Shown here piece after piece: positions 8,486-17,618 of a stretch of DNA of 36,446 nucleotides. Positions within the stretch are counted from its first letter, which is position 1; every line of letters begins with the position of its first letter. This stretch comes from Mesostigma viride (Eukaryota; Streptophyta; Mesostigmatophyceae; Mesostigmatales; Mesostigmataceae): the NCBI GenBank assembly GCA_009746045.1, contig RPFO01002007.1, positions 1 through 36,446 of the forward strand, read 5' to 3'. The translations under genes and the position numbers were made by a program. The notes under the pieces are model-generated. The model had not been told where the DNA came from. It ran no database searches and saw nothing but the letters and a program-made list of their open reading frames with translations.

Positions 8486-9101
8486 AGTTGAATGAGAGTT
8501 TACCACCGAGGGAATCCATGGCTCTTGCAGGAAAGTTGCCTTTATTATAATGAGCAAACACAGACGTAAGTCACGTCAGGTCCGAGACTGCACGTAGCAC
8601 AGACGACAGGGTCGTTATGCCAAGAGAGCGTGCACGCAAGAGCTAGCGCCCCAGTGTGACCAAGTCACTCATATAGCTTGCTAGGGACGCGTCCAAGTAT
8701 TCAGCTGCACTGTCACAGCTGAACTGTCAATCAATTGATTACACAGACTCTGGCACGCCTTTGGCGCGCAGATCTATCAATTGTCCATACGGCTAGTCCT
8801 GTGGACCTATCCGTACACTAGTCAGCATCAATTGTCTCATAGGTCCTGGCGCGCTACAGTGCGCCTACCTATCAATTGACCATCAAGTCCTGTACAAGTC
8901 CTGTCAACGTCCTGCGGACTATCAAAGTGACACTTGTACATCCTGTGTCCGTACGCGCCCACAGTGGCGCGCCGGGTACTGTCGGCACAGCCTAGGAAAC
9001 GTCATAACTTTTACGTTCCTTAACCAAATGAGGCGTTCAAGGTGCCGTTGGAAAGAGCGTAACAATCTCTATCCATCTAACGTAAATCCTTTACGTTAAC
9101 T
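8486..9101 (-). repeat. E1 5' LTR
   Basis: 616 bp and nearly identical to 1249-1863; one extra G at about 8580 and two changes at about 8649-8653 account for the visible differences. It ends in AACT followed by the TSD GGTAG. A TATAATAAA stretch (complement around 8541-8550) lies near the U5 side. Confidence 0.93.
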
Positions 9102-9106
9102 GGTAG
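9102..9106. repeat. Target-site duplication of E1, right copy (GGTAG)
   Basis: Matches 1244-1248 exactly. Ty3-A internal sequence resumes after it. Confidence 0.88.
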
Positions 9107-9282
9107 GTTCCCCTAACTGCCTGGAACGGAGTCCTGGCCGGGGGGGACGGCACTGGGCAGGACACACAGAGTAAACACATCAGCGCTAAGGACCAAGAAC
9201 AGCCAACCAACTGGCCAGAATATGAGGGCGACTCTACATACCGGAGGGACAACACCCTCAGGTCGGGCCTAAGGCCCTCTAT
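9107..9282 (-). other. Proximal 3' noncoding region of Ty3-A
   Basis: About 175 bp between the stop of the large 3' ORF and the E1 insertion point. No ORF or motif is evident. Confidence 0.6.
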
Positions 9283-11595
9283 CTAGTGGCCATCCGTCTG
9301 GTAAGTGCCACGAGAGGCCAGCAGGACCTCCAGGTAGGCCTGGTAGTGAGCCACATCCTCAACATTGTCATGCCTATCTACAGTGAGGAAAACATCGGCC
9401 CACACGCCGTCAGGAAAGAGGCCCAGGAAGGCCCAGTAATACCTATGCTGCGTGAGGACGACCTGGCCACGGGCCCAGTCCAGAAAGCCACAGGCAAAGA
9501 GGCGAAGGAAAGGCTCTACCGCGATCAGGCAAAGGGCCCGCAGGAGGAGGCGATGGTACCGAATCCGAGGGCGCATACCCGTCGGGAAGAACAGGTCCAC
9601 CAGGGGCTCCACGTTGGACGGCCACAACCGGATGTGCCGAACCTCGCGGGAGCGCCACCGACGAACACACTGTCGCGACCCGAATGTCTCTAGGTAGTCG
9701 CTGGCACGAGGAGGAGGGTGACCGCGGGAGTCTAGACCCTGGCCCGGGATAGGCGCCGGGCGGCGGGCATCCCACTCAAGGATGGGCTGGAGGACCGTAG
9801 TGTACGCCGCACCCGGCACCGCAGGAAACTCTACTGTAAGGGCATCCGAAGCCATAATGCCCAGAGGGGGAGGGTAAGCCCACTGAAACCCACCGTAGGT
9901 GTCCAAGTCGTTGTGGCGCCTCGCCCAGCGATACAGGACGCGCCGGACCAGGATCTCACCCTCGAACACCGGATCAGCTAAAATAACCATGTCGAACGGA
10001 GGCCGATCAGTCTCAATGGGTAGGCCACGATCCCGGGGCGCCCGACACACCTGGGAGAACCCATAGGACATGGGAGAGATGGCAAGCTCAGCAGAGGCGC
10101 GCGGCAGGTCACACTGTCGGCAGGCGAGTGCGGACATACCATACCCCGGAATGGGCGTGTCACGCGACTCCGGCGTCGCGTGCACCACAGAAGGAGCCCT
10201 GTCCCGATCACCCTGGGACAACTCCCTGAGGGAATCGGCAGCGCGGGTGGCGCGAGGATCCTGACCGGTGGACCGAACAACCGCGGCCAAAGACCGCGAG
10301 GCCGAAGGAGGAGGGACCGGAGCAGGGGCTGACGCAGGGGCAGGAGCCGACACCGACGCAGGGGGCACTGGTAAAACAGGAGGTCGCGCCGGACCCGAAG
10401 CCAGAGAGGGCCGTGACGGACCCGCCAACGACGCAGGCGCGCCGGTCTCCGTTGCCGGTGCACCCTCAGGCCACATGTTGAAAATGGGGCCCGTAGGGAC
10501 AGGCAGTCCTGCATAAGATTGACTACCATCCAGGCCCCAGTCAGGAACCGGAATCCTCTGCGGAGGACCACCCTCCCAAAGTCTGGGAAGCCCGCTAGTA
10601 TCGCCAAAGAAACCCCGCGACGTCTGCGCCTGAGCGGGAGGAGGCTCGGAAGCAGCGACGGAGGGCGAGCTAACAGGGGCAGGAGACTCCCGCGTAGGCG
10701 CAGGTACAGCGGTAACAGGCGCAGAGGCAGCAGGAGTCGCAGGAGCCGCCGGAACCACAGCGACCGCGGGCGCAGGCGGGGGCGCGGGCGAAGCCGTAGT
10801 CGCCGGGGCGACAGAAGGGGTAGGGGGCGCGGATCCAGCCGGCGTGGCCGGGACCTGCGCCTGGGCCGCAAGGAAGGCCCCAAACGCCGTGGTCAAAGAC
10901 TGGATCTGAGCCTGCATAGCCGAGACCGTCGCCGAAAGAGGATCAGGCAAACCCGAAGGGGTAGGCTCCACTGCGACATCCCGGGTCGACCGAGGGGACG
11001 ACGGGACCGGAGAGGGAGGAACAGACGCCGAGGAGGCGGACGCAGCGCTCGAGGCAGAATAATCTGGAGTATAATGTACCTCGGCTGGGGCGCCCGAAGG
11101 GGTAGGACCACTAACCGCTAGTCCCGCCGACTGATCAGCTATCTCCATGAACTCTACGGCCCGTAAAAGGTCGCAGGGGTTCTCGTCTACCTCAGCATCA
11201 CCCTCAGCTGGAAGCCACGGGAACACCTCCCGTAGGCAGGTACGGCCCACAGGAGTGGAGAGGTAGGAGAACACACGGCAACACCGGAGAACCGCATCTA
11301 TCTGCCCCAAGGCGGGACAGCTGGAACCACACCCCAACAAACAGTGTCCGGCATCATCGAACCCGTGCAGGACAAGCTGGTGCGGCTCATCAGGGGAAGG
11401 ACCATACCACGTGACCCCGAAGAGGGCCGCCCTGACTAAGCCCGCATGTTGGGCCTGAAGGGCCGGCTGCACCACGCCACCCGGGTAACTAGATCGCGAC
11501 ACCCAGCGGCCCGGAAGGGCCTCGAAATACAGCTCAGGGTCCGGTGGGGGCGGGGACGGCAGCGAGCTCTCAGCCGGAGGGGTAGGCTCTGACAT
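9283..11595 (-). CDS. Ty3-A extra 3' ORF: unknown 771-residue protein
   Basis: The frame has no stop for 771 codons from an ATG at 11595 (MSEPTPP); an upstream ATG at 11721 would add 41 residues. Three regions are visible: a folded-looking N-terminal part (about 20-150) with several cysteines and FGVTWYG; a long P/A/S/V-rich linker (about 160-480) of low complexity; and a C-terminal globular part (about 500-771) rich in R, L, W and Y, including RHNDLDTYGGFQWAYPPP and HRYYWAFLGLFPDGVWAD. There is no hydrophobic signal peptide, convincing transmembrane anchor or zinc knuckle, so it is neither a typical envelope nor a second gag. It lies where some Ty3 elements carry accessory genes. It is clearly more GC-rich than pol, suggesting a different origin. 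It is intact although gag, PR and IN of the same copy are broken. Function unknown. Confidence 0.6.
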   Translation of the reverse strand: MSEPTPPAESSLPSPPPPDPELYFEALPGRWVSRSSYPGGVVQPALQAQHAGLVRAALFGVTWYGPSPDEPHQLVLHGFDDAGHCLLGCGSSCPALGQIDAVLRCCRVFSYLSTPVGRTCLREVFPWLPAEGDAEVDENPCDLLRAVEFMEIADQSAGLAVSGPTPSGAPAEVHYTPDYSASSAASASSASVPPSPVPSSPRSTRDVAVEPTPSGLPDPLSATVSAMQAQIQSLTTAFGAFLAAQAQVPATPAGSAPPTPSVAPATTASPAPPPAPAVAVVPAAPATPAASAPVTAVPAPTRESPAPVSSPSVAASEPPPAQAQTSRGFFGDTSGLPRLWEGGPPQRIPVPDWGLDGSQSYAGLPVPTGPIFNMWPEGAPATETGAPASLAGPSRPSLASGPARPPVLPVPPASVSAPAPASAPAPVPPPSASRSLAAVVRSTGQDPRATRAADSLRELSQGDRDRAPSVVHATPESRDTPIPGYGMSALACRQCDLPRASAELAISPMSYGFSQVCRAPRDRGLPIETDRPPFDMVILADPVFEGEILVRRVLYRWARRHNDLDTYGGFQWAYPPPLGIMASDALTVEFPAVPGAAYTTVLQPILEWDARRPAPIPGQGLDSRGHPPPRASDYLETFGSRQCVRRWRSREVRHIRLWPSNVEPLVDLFFPTGMRPRIRYHRLLLRALCLIAVEPFLRLFACGFLDWARGQVVLTQHRYYWAFLGLFPDGVWADVFLTVDRHDNVEDVAHYQAYLEVLLASRGTYQTDGH

Positions 11596-11671
11596 GACGG
11601 CTGCGGAGGGGAGGGGACAACCAACCATCCGTCGACAGCAGACATAACATAAGAGAGGAGAAGGTCTACAA

Positions 11672-11835
11672 CTAGAGCTTATGCAGGGTTTTATACTCCT
11701 GCAGCAGGCGACTACACCCATCTAGCTCACTCTCAGTATACCAGACCTTATCTACCTCACTACGAGCATACATCCACTTCACCTTATACTGGCGCTGGGT
11801 ACCGCGGCCTTTTTGATATCTCTATGGGCCACGAT
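11672..11835 (-). pseudogene. Chromodomain tail of Ty3-A integrase, out of frame
   Basis: Just beyond the integrase stop another frame reads QYKVKWMYARSEVD, then VWYTESEL and LLQEYK, ending with TAG at 11674-11672. With the in-frame EVEGIVAHRD at the integrase end it gives the chromodomain pattern (VE-x-I...Y-x-VKW...W...L...C...L-x-EY). Chromodomains guide integration of chromoviruses to marked chromatin. An indel near 11810 separates the two halves in this copy. Confidence 0.65.
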
Positions 11836-13281
11836 ACCCTCTACCTCATCCTCTACCTCACCAGTATCCGGGTTATGCTCTAAAGGGGCAGGGGCCAATT
11901 CTCTACCAGCGAACGTGCTCTGATGATAGAGCTTCAGCTGGCTTCTATGAAAGGTGCGAGAGTGGGTCTGCCAAGAGGTAGGAATATCTATCTCATACAG
12001 AAAATTACCTACTCTAGACAACACACGGAAAGGTCCTAAGAAGGCGGGCCTAAGTTTCACTTTCAGTTCAGCTTCGAACTTATGAGCGAAGCGGCCAACA
12101 CGGGGGCCTTCTACTAAGACTAAATCTCCTATTTCTATCTCAGGTGCTCTTCTATCTAATGAGGCACGCAACCTAGCAAGGTATTTGGCCTGCGCCCTAT
12201 GGTACCCTGCAATAGCGTTGTCGTGTGCATTCTTCATCTTATCTAATAACGCCTGCACACCTTCTACAGTATCCCGGGACACATCATCCTTGTCCCTTAA
12301 AGGACTAGCTAAAAGAGAGGTAGGGGTAAGAGGTTGTCTACCAGTATCTAGGAAGAAGGGCGTATAACCATGCGCAGCCTGAGGGCAATTGTTAAGGGAA
12401 AACTCTACCAAACATAGGTAATCCTCCCAATCACTCCCAGAGCCATTCACATAGTGACGCAGAGCTTCTTCCACTACCCTATTCAAACGTTCTACTAAAT
12501 GAGACGAGGAGGAGTGGTAGGCAGTACCGAAGGTGACCTTGGTACCGATAGCAGCGAAGAACTGCTGCCAAAAATCAGAAGTGAATAACTTATCCTTATC
12601 ACTAATAAACTGCCTACTCAAACCATGATATCTATATACGTTATTAAGGTATAGGCGTGCGCAATCGCGTGCGGTGAGTTCTAAGGGACACGGCACGAGA
12701 TGACACATACGAGTAAAACGATCTACAAAAACAAGGATCTGGGCGTTACCTCTATCATTCTTCCTAAAAGGTCCTACAAAATCCATCATAATGGAGTCCC
12801 ACGGCATGATGGGATCAGGTAAGGTCCTAGGCTCTGCTATCTGTCCTACATTGTTGGGTTTCATCTCCTGGCAAGATTGACAGGTTCTAACATACTCATC
12901 TACATCCTTTAAAAGGGAAGGCCAGTAGTAAGAGCGGGCTACTAGGTCCCGTACCCGTTTACCACCCTGGTGAGCAGCTAAGTCATGCAACTCAAAGAGC
13001 AAGGAGGAGCGACAGATAGGAGGGACATACAGGCGCCATTGAGGGGGAGAATCTGCTATCTGCACATATAAAAATCCACCTACAAATTTACAAGGGTGCT
13101 TGCCTAATTGTTGGGGATGGGCAGCAATGGCAGCTAATGCTTCCGGCTCAGTGGCCGTAAATCTACTAATAAGACGTTCGAGATCAGAGGTAGGCATCGC
13201 TACAGAGGTATCCAGAACAGGTTTAAAGAGATCTCCTACCGCCTTGCCAAAGAGAAGGGGAGGTCCTAGAGGGACTATGTT
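11779..13281 (-). CDS. int: Ty3-A integrase
   Basis: The frame is open from 13281, with the first ATG at 13197. Counting from that ATG: HHCC zinc domain H71, H76, C106, C109; catalytic D139 (MMDFVGPF), D200 (FISDKDKLFTS) and E236 (SHLVERLNR), with the canonical 35 residues between the second and third; a C-terminal GPY/F-like module around IEIGDLVLV and FLGPFRVL; and a start of a chromodomain at the end. It inserts element cDNA into host DNA. Its frame lies -1 relative to the RT-RNase H frame, with a 7-nt overlap (13275-13281). Either an indel or a recoding site separates them. Confidence 0.9.
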   Translation of the reverse strand, partial: NIVPLGPPLLFGKAVGDLFKPVLDTSVAMPTSDLERLISRFTATEPEALAAIAAHPQQLGKHPCKFVGGFLYVQIADSPPQWRLYVPPICRSSLLFELHDLAAHQGGKRVRDLVARSYYWPSLLKDVDEYVRTCQSCQEMKPNNVGQIAEPRTLPDPIMPWDSIMMDFVGPFRKNDRGNAQILVFVDRFTRMCHLVPCPLELTARDCARLYLNNVYRYHGLSRQFISDKDKLFTSDFWQQFFAAIGTKVTFGTAYHSSSSHLVERLNRVVEEALRHYVNGSGSDWEDYLCLVEFSLNNCPQAAHGYTPFFLDTGRQPLTPTSLLASPLRDKDDVSRDTVEGVQALLDKMKNAHDNAIAGYHRAQAKYLARLRASLDRRAPEIEIGDLVLVEGPRVGRFAHKFEAELKVKLRPAFLGPFRVLSRVGNFLYEIDIPTSWQTHSRTFHRSQLKLYHQSTFAGRELAPAPLEHNPDTGEVEDEVEGIVAHRDIKKAAVPSASIR

Positions 13282-15140
13282 TCATAAGACTTTCCTGACC
13301 TAGTCGCTATATGGCTAAGCGGTATAGAAATTTTATTTTTCCCCTCCCCCCCCACCGAGACCACAGGAAGGGCCTCACACGGGAGAGAGAGTCCTACGTG
13401 AGAAAGGAGATCAGGCATGCGAACAGCTGTATGAAAGAGGTAGGCATAGGATTCATCATCAGGTAGTTCACCATACGGGGTTACACCCATAGTAGTAGGA
13501 ACTAGAGTAGTATTGAGAACATCAAGGTCCTCGAAAAAGGAGTAATCTGCACGACGAGAGAGTGCATCTGGTACTATGTTATCTACACCCTTAACATACT
13601 GAAGTTTAAAAGGGGAGAACTGTGCTAAAAACTCCATCCAGCGCGCTTGACGAGGGGTAAGGTTGGGTTGTGAGAGAAGATGGGTAAGAGGGCGGTGATC
13701 TGTCTGGATAACTAATCTATAAGGATCAATCTCACAGGGTTCATTCAGACAAACATCAAATTGAGCACCTTTAAGAAAGTGCTGCCACGCGTGGCAACAG
13801 TACACCACAGCTAATAGTTCTTGCTGGTGGACGGGATAGTTACGCTCCGCAGGAAGCATTGTCCTAGAGATATACTCGATTGGCTGTAAGCCCTGACCCT
13901 GATCCTGGAGAAGGACGCCCCCTATAGCTACCTTGCTAGCATCTGTGGCTACAACAAAGGGTTTAGTAGTATCCGGTAGGATGAGTACAGGAGGGGAGAG
14001 GAGTAGGGATTTTAGACACTGAAAAGCCGACTGACATTCACTACTCCAAACAAAGGGGATATCCTTCTTTAATAGATGATTAATAGGAGCTGCTATAGTT
14101 GCGAAACGCGGGATAAAACGCCTATAGTAAGAAGCAATTCCTAGAAAACTACGTACACCTTTAACGTCGGTAGGGGTAGGCCATTCCTGAATTGACTTAG
14201 TCTTATCCGGGTCGGTAGCAACCCCGGCATCTGACAGAACGTGCCCTAAAAATGGGACACTCCTACCAGAACGAACTTTAGCACGGCGCGCCCATAAAGA
14301 ATTTTCAGCCATGATTTCTAATACTTTCTTTAAATCACGTAGGTGCGTTTCAAAATCAGGAGAATAAATAAGGATATCATCTAAGTAAGCTTGAGCACAA
14401 GAACGGTCATGCTCAGATAAAGAAACAGAGGAGAAGGAAGGATCCTTTAAATCAGAGGACACTTGAGGAAGGTGGGAATTTCCCATAACAGGTCTAAGCA
14501 CTTCATTCATTAACATTTGGAAAGAGGCAGGAGAGTTACAGAGTCCCATAGCCGCTACTCTAAACTGGTAATGCCCAAAAGGGGTAGCAAAGGCGGTTTT
14601 GTGGCAATCCTCAGGAGCTATACGTAGTTGCCAAAAACCATCCGCACAATCTAGTACTGTGAAACAGGTAGAACCTTTAACCTTATTAAATATATCATCA
14701 ATACGAGGTAGAGGGTATTTAGACTTCACAGTAATATCGTTTAGCTTCCTATAATCAGTAACTAGGCGAAACTTGCCATTTGGTTTAGGAACTAACAGGA
14801 CACCAGCGGAGTAGGGGGAGTTACTAGGCTCTATCAATCCTGCTTCTAATAGTGATACTAAAATCTGTTTTAGTTCCTTTAATTCTGTAGGGCCCATTCT
14901 ATACATCGGAGAGTGCGTAGGAACTGCACCGTCCTTGATAACTACACGGTGTAAAACAGAACGAGGAGGAGGATAAGAAGGAGTCTTTTCTTCAAATACT
15001 TTTGAGGAATCTATCACAGCCATGTATCTTACTATTTCATTTTCAGTAAATCCCACTCCTATTGTATCCACTGTATTTACATCTATATCCACACTATTAT
15101 TAGTGATAGGTATCTCTTGTACTTCTAACTGAAGGAACAT
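13275..15140 (-). CDS. pol: Ty3-A reverse transcriptase and RNase H
   Basis: 621 residues. RT motifs: LVTDYRKLND about 116-125; D154 (FTVLDCADGFW); AAMGLCNSPASFQ; YLDD at 242-245; FLGHVLSDAGV; YYRRFIPRFA. RNase H: VVATDASKVAIGGVLL, HQQELLAVVYCCHAW, QTDHRPLTHLL and DALSR. About 30 extra residues lie between the EVLRPVMG segment and YLDD, where Ty3 RTs normally have about half a dozen. A second small insert (CLNEPCEIDPYR) precedes QTDHRPL. The start may be artificial because the upstream PR frame is broken by an indel near 15299. Confidence 0.9.
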   Translation of the reverse strand: MFLQLEVQEIPITNNSVDIDVNTVDTIGVGFTENEIVRYMAVIDSSKVFEEKTPSYPPPRSVLHRVVIKDGAVPTHSPMYRMGPTELKELKQILVSLLEAGLIEPSNSPYSAGVLLVPKPNGKFRLVTDYRKLNDITVKSKYPLPRIDDIFNKVKGSTCFTVLDCADGFWQLRIAPEDCHKTAFATPFGHYQFRVAAMGLCNSPASFQMLMNEVLRPVMGNSHLPQVSSDLKDPSFSSVSLSEHDRSCAQAYLDDILIYSPDFETHLRDLKKVLEIMAENSLWARRAKVRSGRSVPFLGHVLSDAGVATDPDKTKSIQEWPTPTDVKGVRSFLGIASYYRRFIPRFATIAAPINHLLKKDIPFVWSSECQSAFQCLKSLLLSPPVLILPDTTKPFVVATDASKVAIGGVLLQDQGQGLQPIEYISRTMLPAERNYPVHQQELLAVVYCCHAWQHFLKGAQFDVCLNEPCEIDPYRLVIQTDHRPLTHLLSQPNLTPRQARWMEFLAQFSPFKLQYVKGVDNIVPDALSRRADYSFFEDLDVLNTTLVPTTMGVTPYGELPDDESYAYLFHTAVRMPDLLSHVGLSLPCEALPVVSVGGEGKNKISIPLSHIATRSGKSYET

Positions 15141-15266
15141 ACATAATAGGTATCCATATTCTTTAGTTCAGAACGTAATTCGTCATTGGACATTAATACT
15201 TCAGGTATAGGTCTACAGGAGGATCAACAGGTGTAGGAGGAGTAATATCTACCAAGGATAAATTTT

Positions 15267-15950
15267 CTAATCTATAATGACGTTCTGGTACCCAGTAGAG
15301 CTATCTGGAAACCAAATGACCATAGTATCATAATTAATAGTGATTTTATTATCCTGATGCCAATCTAATCCTAGTAATACATCAGCTGTAGTGATAGGGC
15401 CTATAGTGGCCGTCAGGTTGACCGTACGTCCTTGTATGACCAGGGGAAGGGACACCGTACCCGGGGAATGACTGGTGCGACCGTCAGCATAATGGACAGT
15501 GACAGTTTTTGTGTGAGGGGTAGGGACTAGTCCTAAACGCCTAACTAGGGCCTCGCTCACAAAGGAGCTAGCCGCACCGCTATCCACTAACACAGAGACA
15601 TTCAAGAGTTCATCAGCATGCAGGAAGGGGTCTACAACAGTATGAGGGACGGTTAAGCCACCATTCAAGAACATAAGAGGACGCACACGTAGTGGTAGGG
15701 ATGATTCAGCTCCTACAGAGGTTATAAAAACAGGCAAGCAAAAATTATTATCTGGGGTACTATCTAAGGACCTGTCCAGGTTACCCCCGGCTGACAGGCC
15801 TACTGTTCCCCCTCCCCCCCAAATCCATAGGAACGAACCCCGAAGAAGACCCTGGCGGAAAAGCCACTGCTGGAGGGTCACGAGGGATTGAAGAGGGTGC
15901 GGGAGCCTGATTATCATAGGGGAACCCTGGGGATCCTGTCTGCACAGCAT
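15267..15950 (-). CDS. pro: Ty3-A aspartic protease (retropepsin)
   Basis: The active-site motif VLVDSGAASSFVSEALV, then TADVLLGLDWHQDN, are the DSG and hydrophobic-hydrophobic-G signatures of a Ty3 retropepsin that matures Gag and Gag-Pol. The first about 55 codons overlap gag in the +1 frame, across a run of seven G conserved in Ty3-B, so a +1 frameshift is the probable way into this frame. Relative to Ty3-B a T is missing near 15299, which stops the frame early instead of continuing through the linker into RT. Confidence 0.87.
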   Translation of the reverse strand: MLCRQDPQGSPMIIRLPHPLQSLVTLQQWLFRQGLLRGSFLWIWGGGGTVGLSAGGNLDRSLDSTPDNNFCLPVFITSVGAESSLPLRVRPLMFLNGGLTVPHTVVDPFLHADELLNVSVLVDSGAASSFVSEALVRRLGLVPTPHTKTVTVHYADGRTSHSPGTVSLPLVIQGRTVNLTATIGPITTADVLLGLDWHQDNKITINYDTMVIWFPDSSTGYQNVIID

Positions 15951-17527
15951 TCAGCCTACTAGGGGTAGCTGAAGGAATGCGTCCTGAAGTGGGACGAATA
16001 GGAGCACGCTGAGGGGTACGAGGAGGGCGAGCGTCGGGATGAGGGGGAGCACCCGAAAGGAACTTGGGGCACTCACGTTTAAGGTGACCTACTTCCTTAC
16101 AATGATAGCAGGTAATATGAGAGACATCCAGAGCTGAAAGGTCAGTCACACAGATATCTAATTCTTCTACATAGGAGTTCTCCTCCTCAGGGGTAAGGCT
16201 TATATTATTAATACGGGAACGGGTAGGAAGAGAAGGTGTGGAGAAGAAATCTGCTACTCGTAAAAGATGCTGGCGCACATGCTTGAGGGGCAGGTCAGTA
16301 AAACGGTAGGCAGAGAACTGGCGCTTGACTTCACGCAATAAGGGTCTACTGAGGCCCTGAAGGAAGCGAGCACGTACTTCTGCACCCGACAAATCCCTAA
16401 TTCGTACCATCTGAGCATCAAACTCTTTCATATATTCTTTGAAGGACTTGGTACCCTGCTGCAAGGTGCCAAAGGATAATCTATCCTGCCAATCTGCATC
16501 GGGAGGGACTAAATGGTTCTCTAAACGCTTGAACAATTCTGCTACAGAGTTTGGGTAGGCATGAGAGGCAAGAGACTCACACTGGATGAGGTTAGCAAGT
16601 TCAGGAGTAATGCAGGTAGTAAGATAATGAGGAACTAGTACAGCATCAGAGAGGCGCCACCTATTGTGGTTCTGCCAGGACTCTGTGTTCTGGGTGAGCA
16701 ACATAATGAAGGTGAAAAACTGTTGAGGGGTAGACTTGACATCCAGCTTAGGAAGGTTGGCAAAGAGGGGAAGAGCAGGAGGCTTAGGGGGATTAGAAGA
16801 ATCAGTTTTTCCCATAGGGCCACTATCTTCCACTGCTACATAAGCGGGATAGAAGGAAGGGATAGGAAAAGTCTTGGGTAGGGGTCTAGAGGGAGCCACC
16901 GTTTCCGGATGGTGCCCATAGGAGAAGGGGACAGTATATTGCTCACGAAGAGAGGAATAGGCAAAATGATCATAATTCCTATCATCTAGGGGCATGGTAC
17001 TGAAATCATTATTAACTTCTAAATCAGCCACACGGGTAGGAACCTGGGCAGCCTCATAGGCCGTCTCAGGGTAGGACCAGGAAGCAGGTGGGTAAAAGGG
17101 AACTGCACTAGGGCGCCCAGAAGGGCCGACAGGGGCCGAGGTACGACCCGTGTTAATAGCAGGCATTGAAGGCACAGGGTGGGAAGGAGGCCTAGGAGCA
17201 TTGTTAGTGTGTGAGGACCTGCTGGAGGGGTGAGCCAAGGTTGCAGAAGGGGCAGGGGCCTGGTTCACAACGAAAGAAGGTTCCTCACTAAATCTGACTT
17301 GGGAAATACGTTGTTCATAGGTAGGTGGGGTAATTGAGGGACGACGGCGACCACCAGCAACAGGAGAAGGAGGTGAGGTACGCAGAATACCTTGAGGGTG
17401 AGATGGTGTACCGTTTCCAAGGAGTCCCGTCGGTTACCACGAGTATTGTTATTGTTATGTTATTAGTAGTATTATTATTATTATTATTGGTAGGTATAGG
17501 CGACATATCTCCACCCACTGGATCCAT
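15781..17527 (-). pseudogene. gag: Ty3-A gag with CCHC knuckle, frameshifted near its start
   Basis: Gag starts at ATG 17527 (MDPVGGDMSPIPT, followed by an Asn run). Ty3-B keeps this start in frame with the rest, but Ty3-A has small indels at the Asn/AAT repeat (about 17455-17465) and again near 17390, so the main frame is open only from about 17268. The body (about 150 to 400) is helical and matches the capsid-like part of Ty3 Gag. The knuckle CYHCKEVGHLKREC is followed by a proline-rich tail. Overlap with protease is about 170 nt. Confidence 0.82.
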
Positions 17528-17618
17528 CTTTAATTACGTAAAGGAATAGGAATCTAGAAGAAAGCAACAAAGGAAAAAGGAAAAACCTTGAAGGTCTGCA
17601 GCAGGAACAAAATTAAAA

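Larger units (their letters stand above)
1249..9101 (-). mobile_element. E1: Ty1/copia-like element nested in Ty3-A
   Basis: This 7.85-kb unit has LTRs of 615 and 616 bp (AGTT...AACT), TSD GGTAG, a polypurine tract inside the left LTR and minus-strand genes. Order from 5' to 3': ORF0, gag, then pol with integrase, retropepsin-like, RT and RNase H domains. RT placed after integrase, and the copia-type RNase H, put it with Ty1/copia, but the protease position is atypical. The LTRs differ by one indel and about two substitutions, so insertion was recent. One frameshift separates RT from RNase H. The host site is the 3' noncoding region of Ty3-A. Confidence 0.92.

Noticed and set aside
10519-11121. 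200-codon plus-strand frame rich in Arg
   Set aside because: It is antisense to the GC-rich linker of the large Ty3-A 3' ORF. The arginine richness simply mirrors proline and alanine codons.
9283-11595. Envelope gene of an errantivirus-like element
   Set aside because: No signal peptide, fusion peptide, convincing membrane anchor or glycoprotein-like cysteine pattern was seen.
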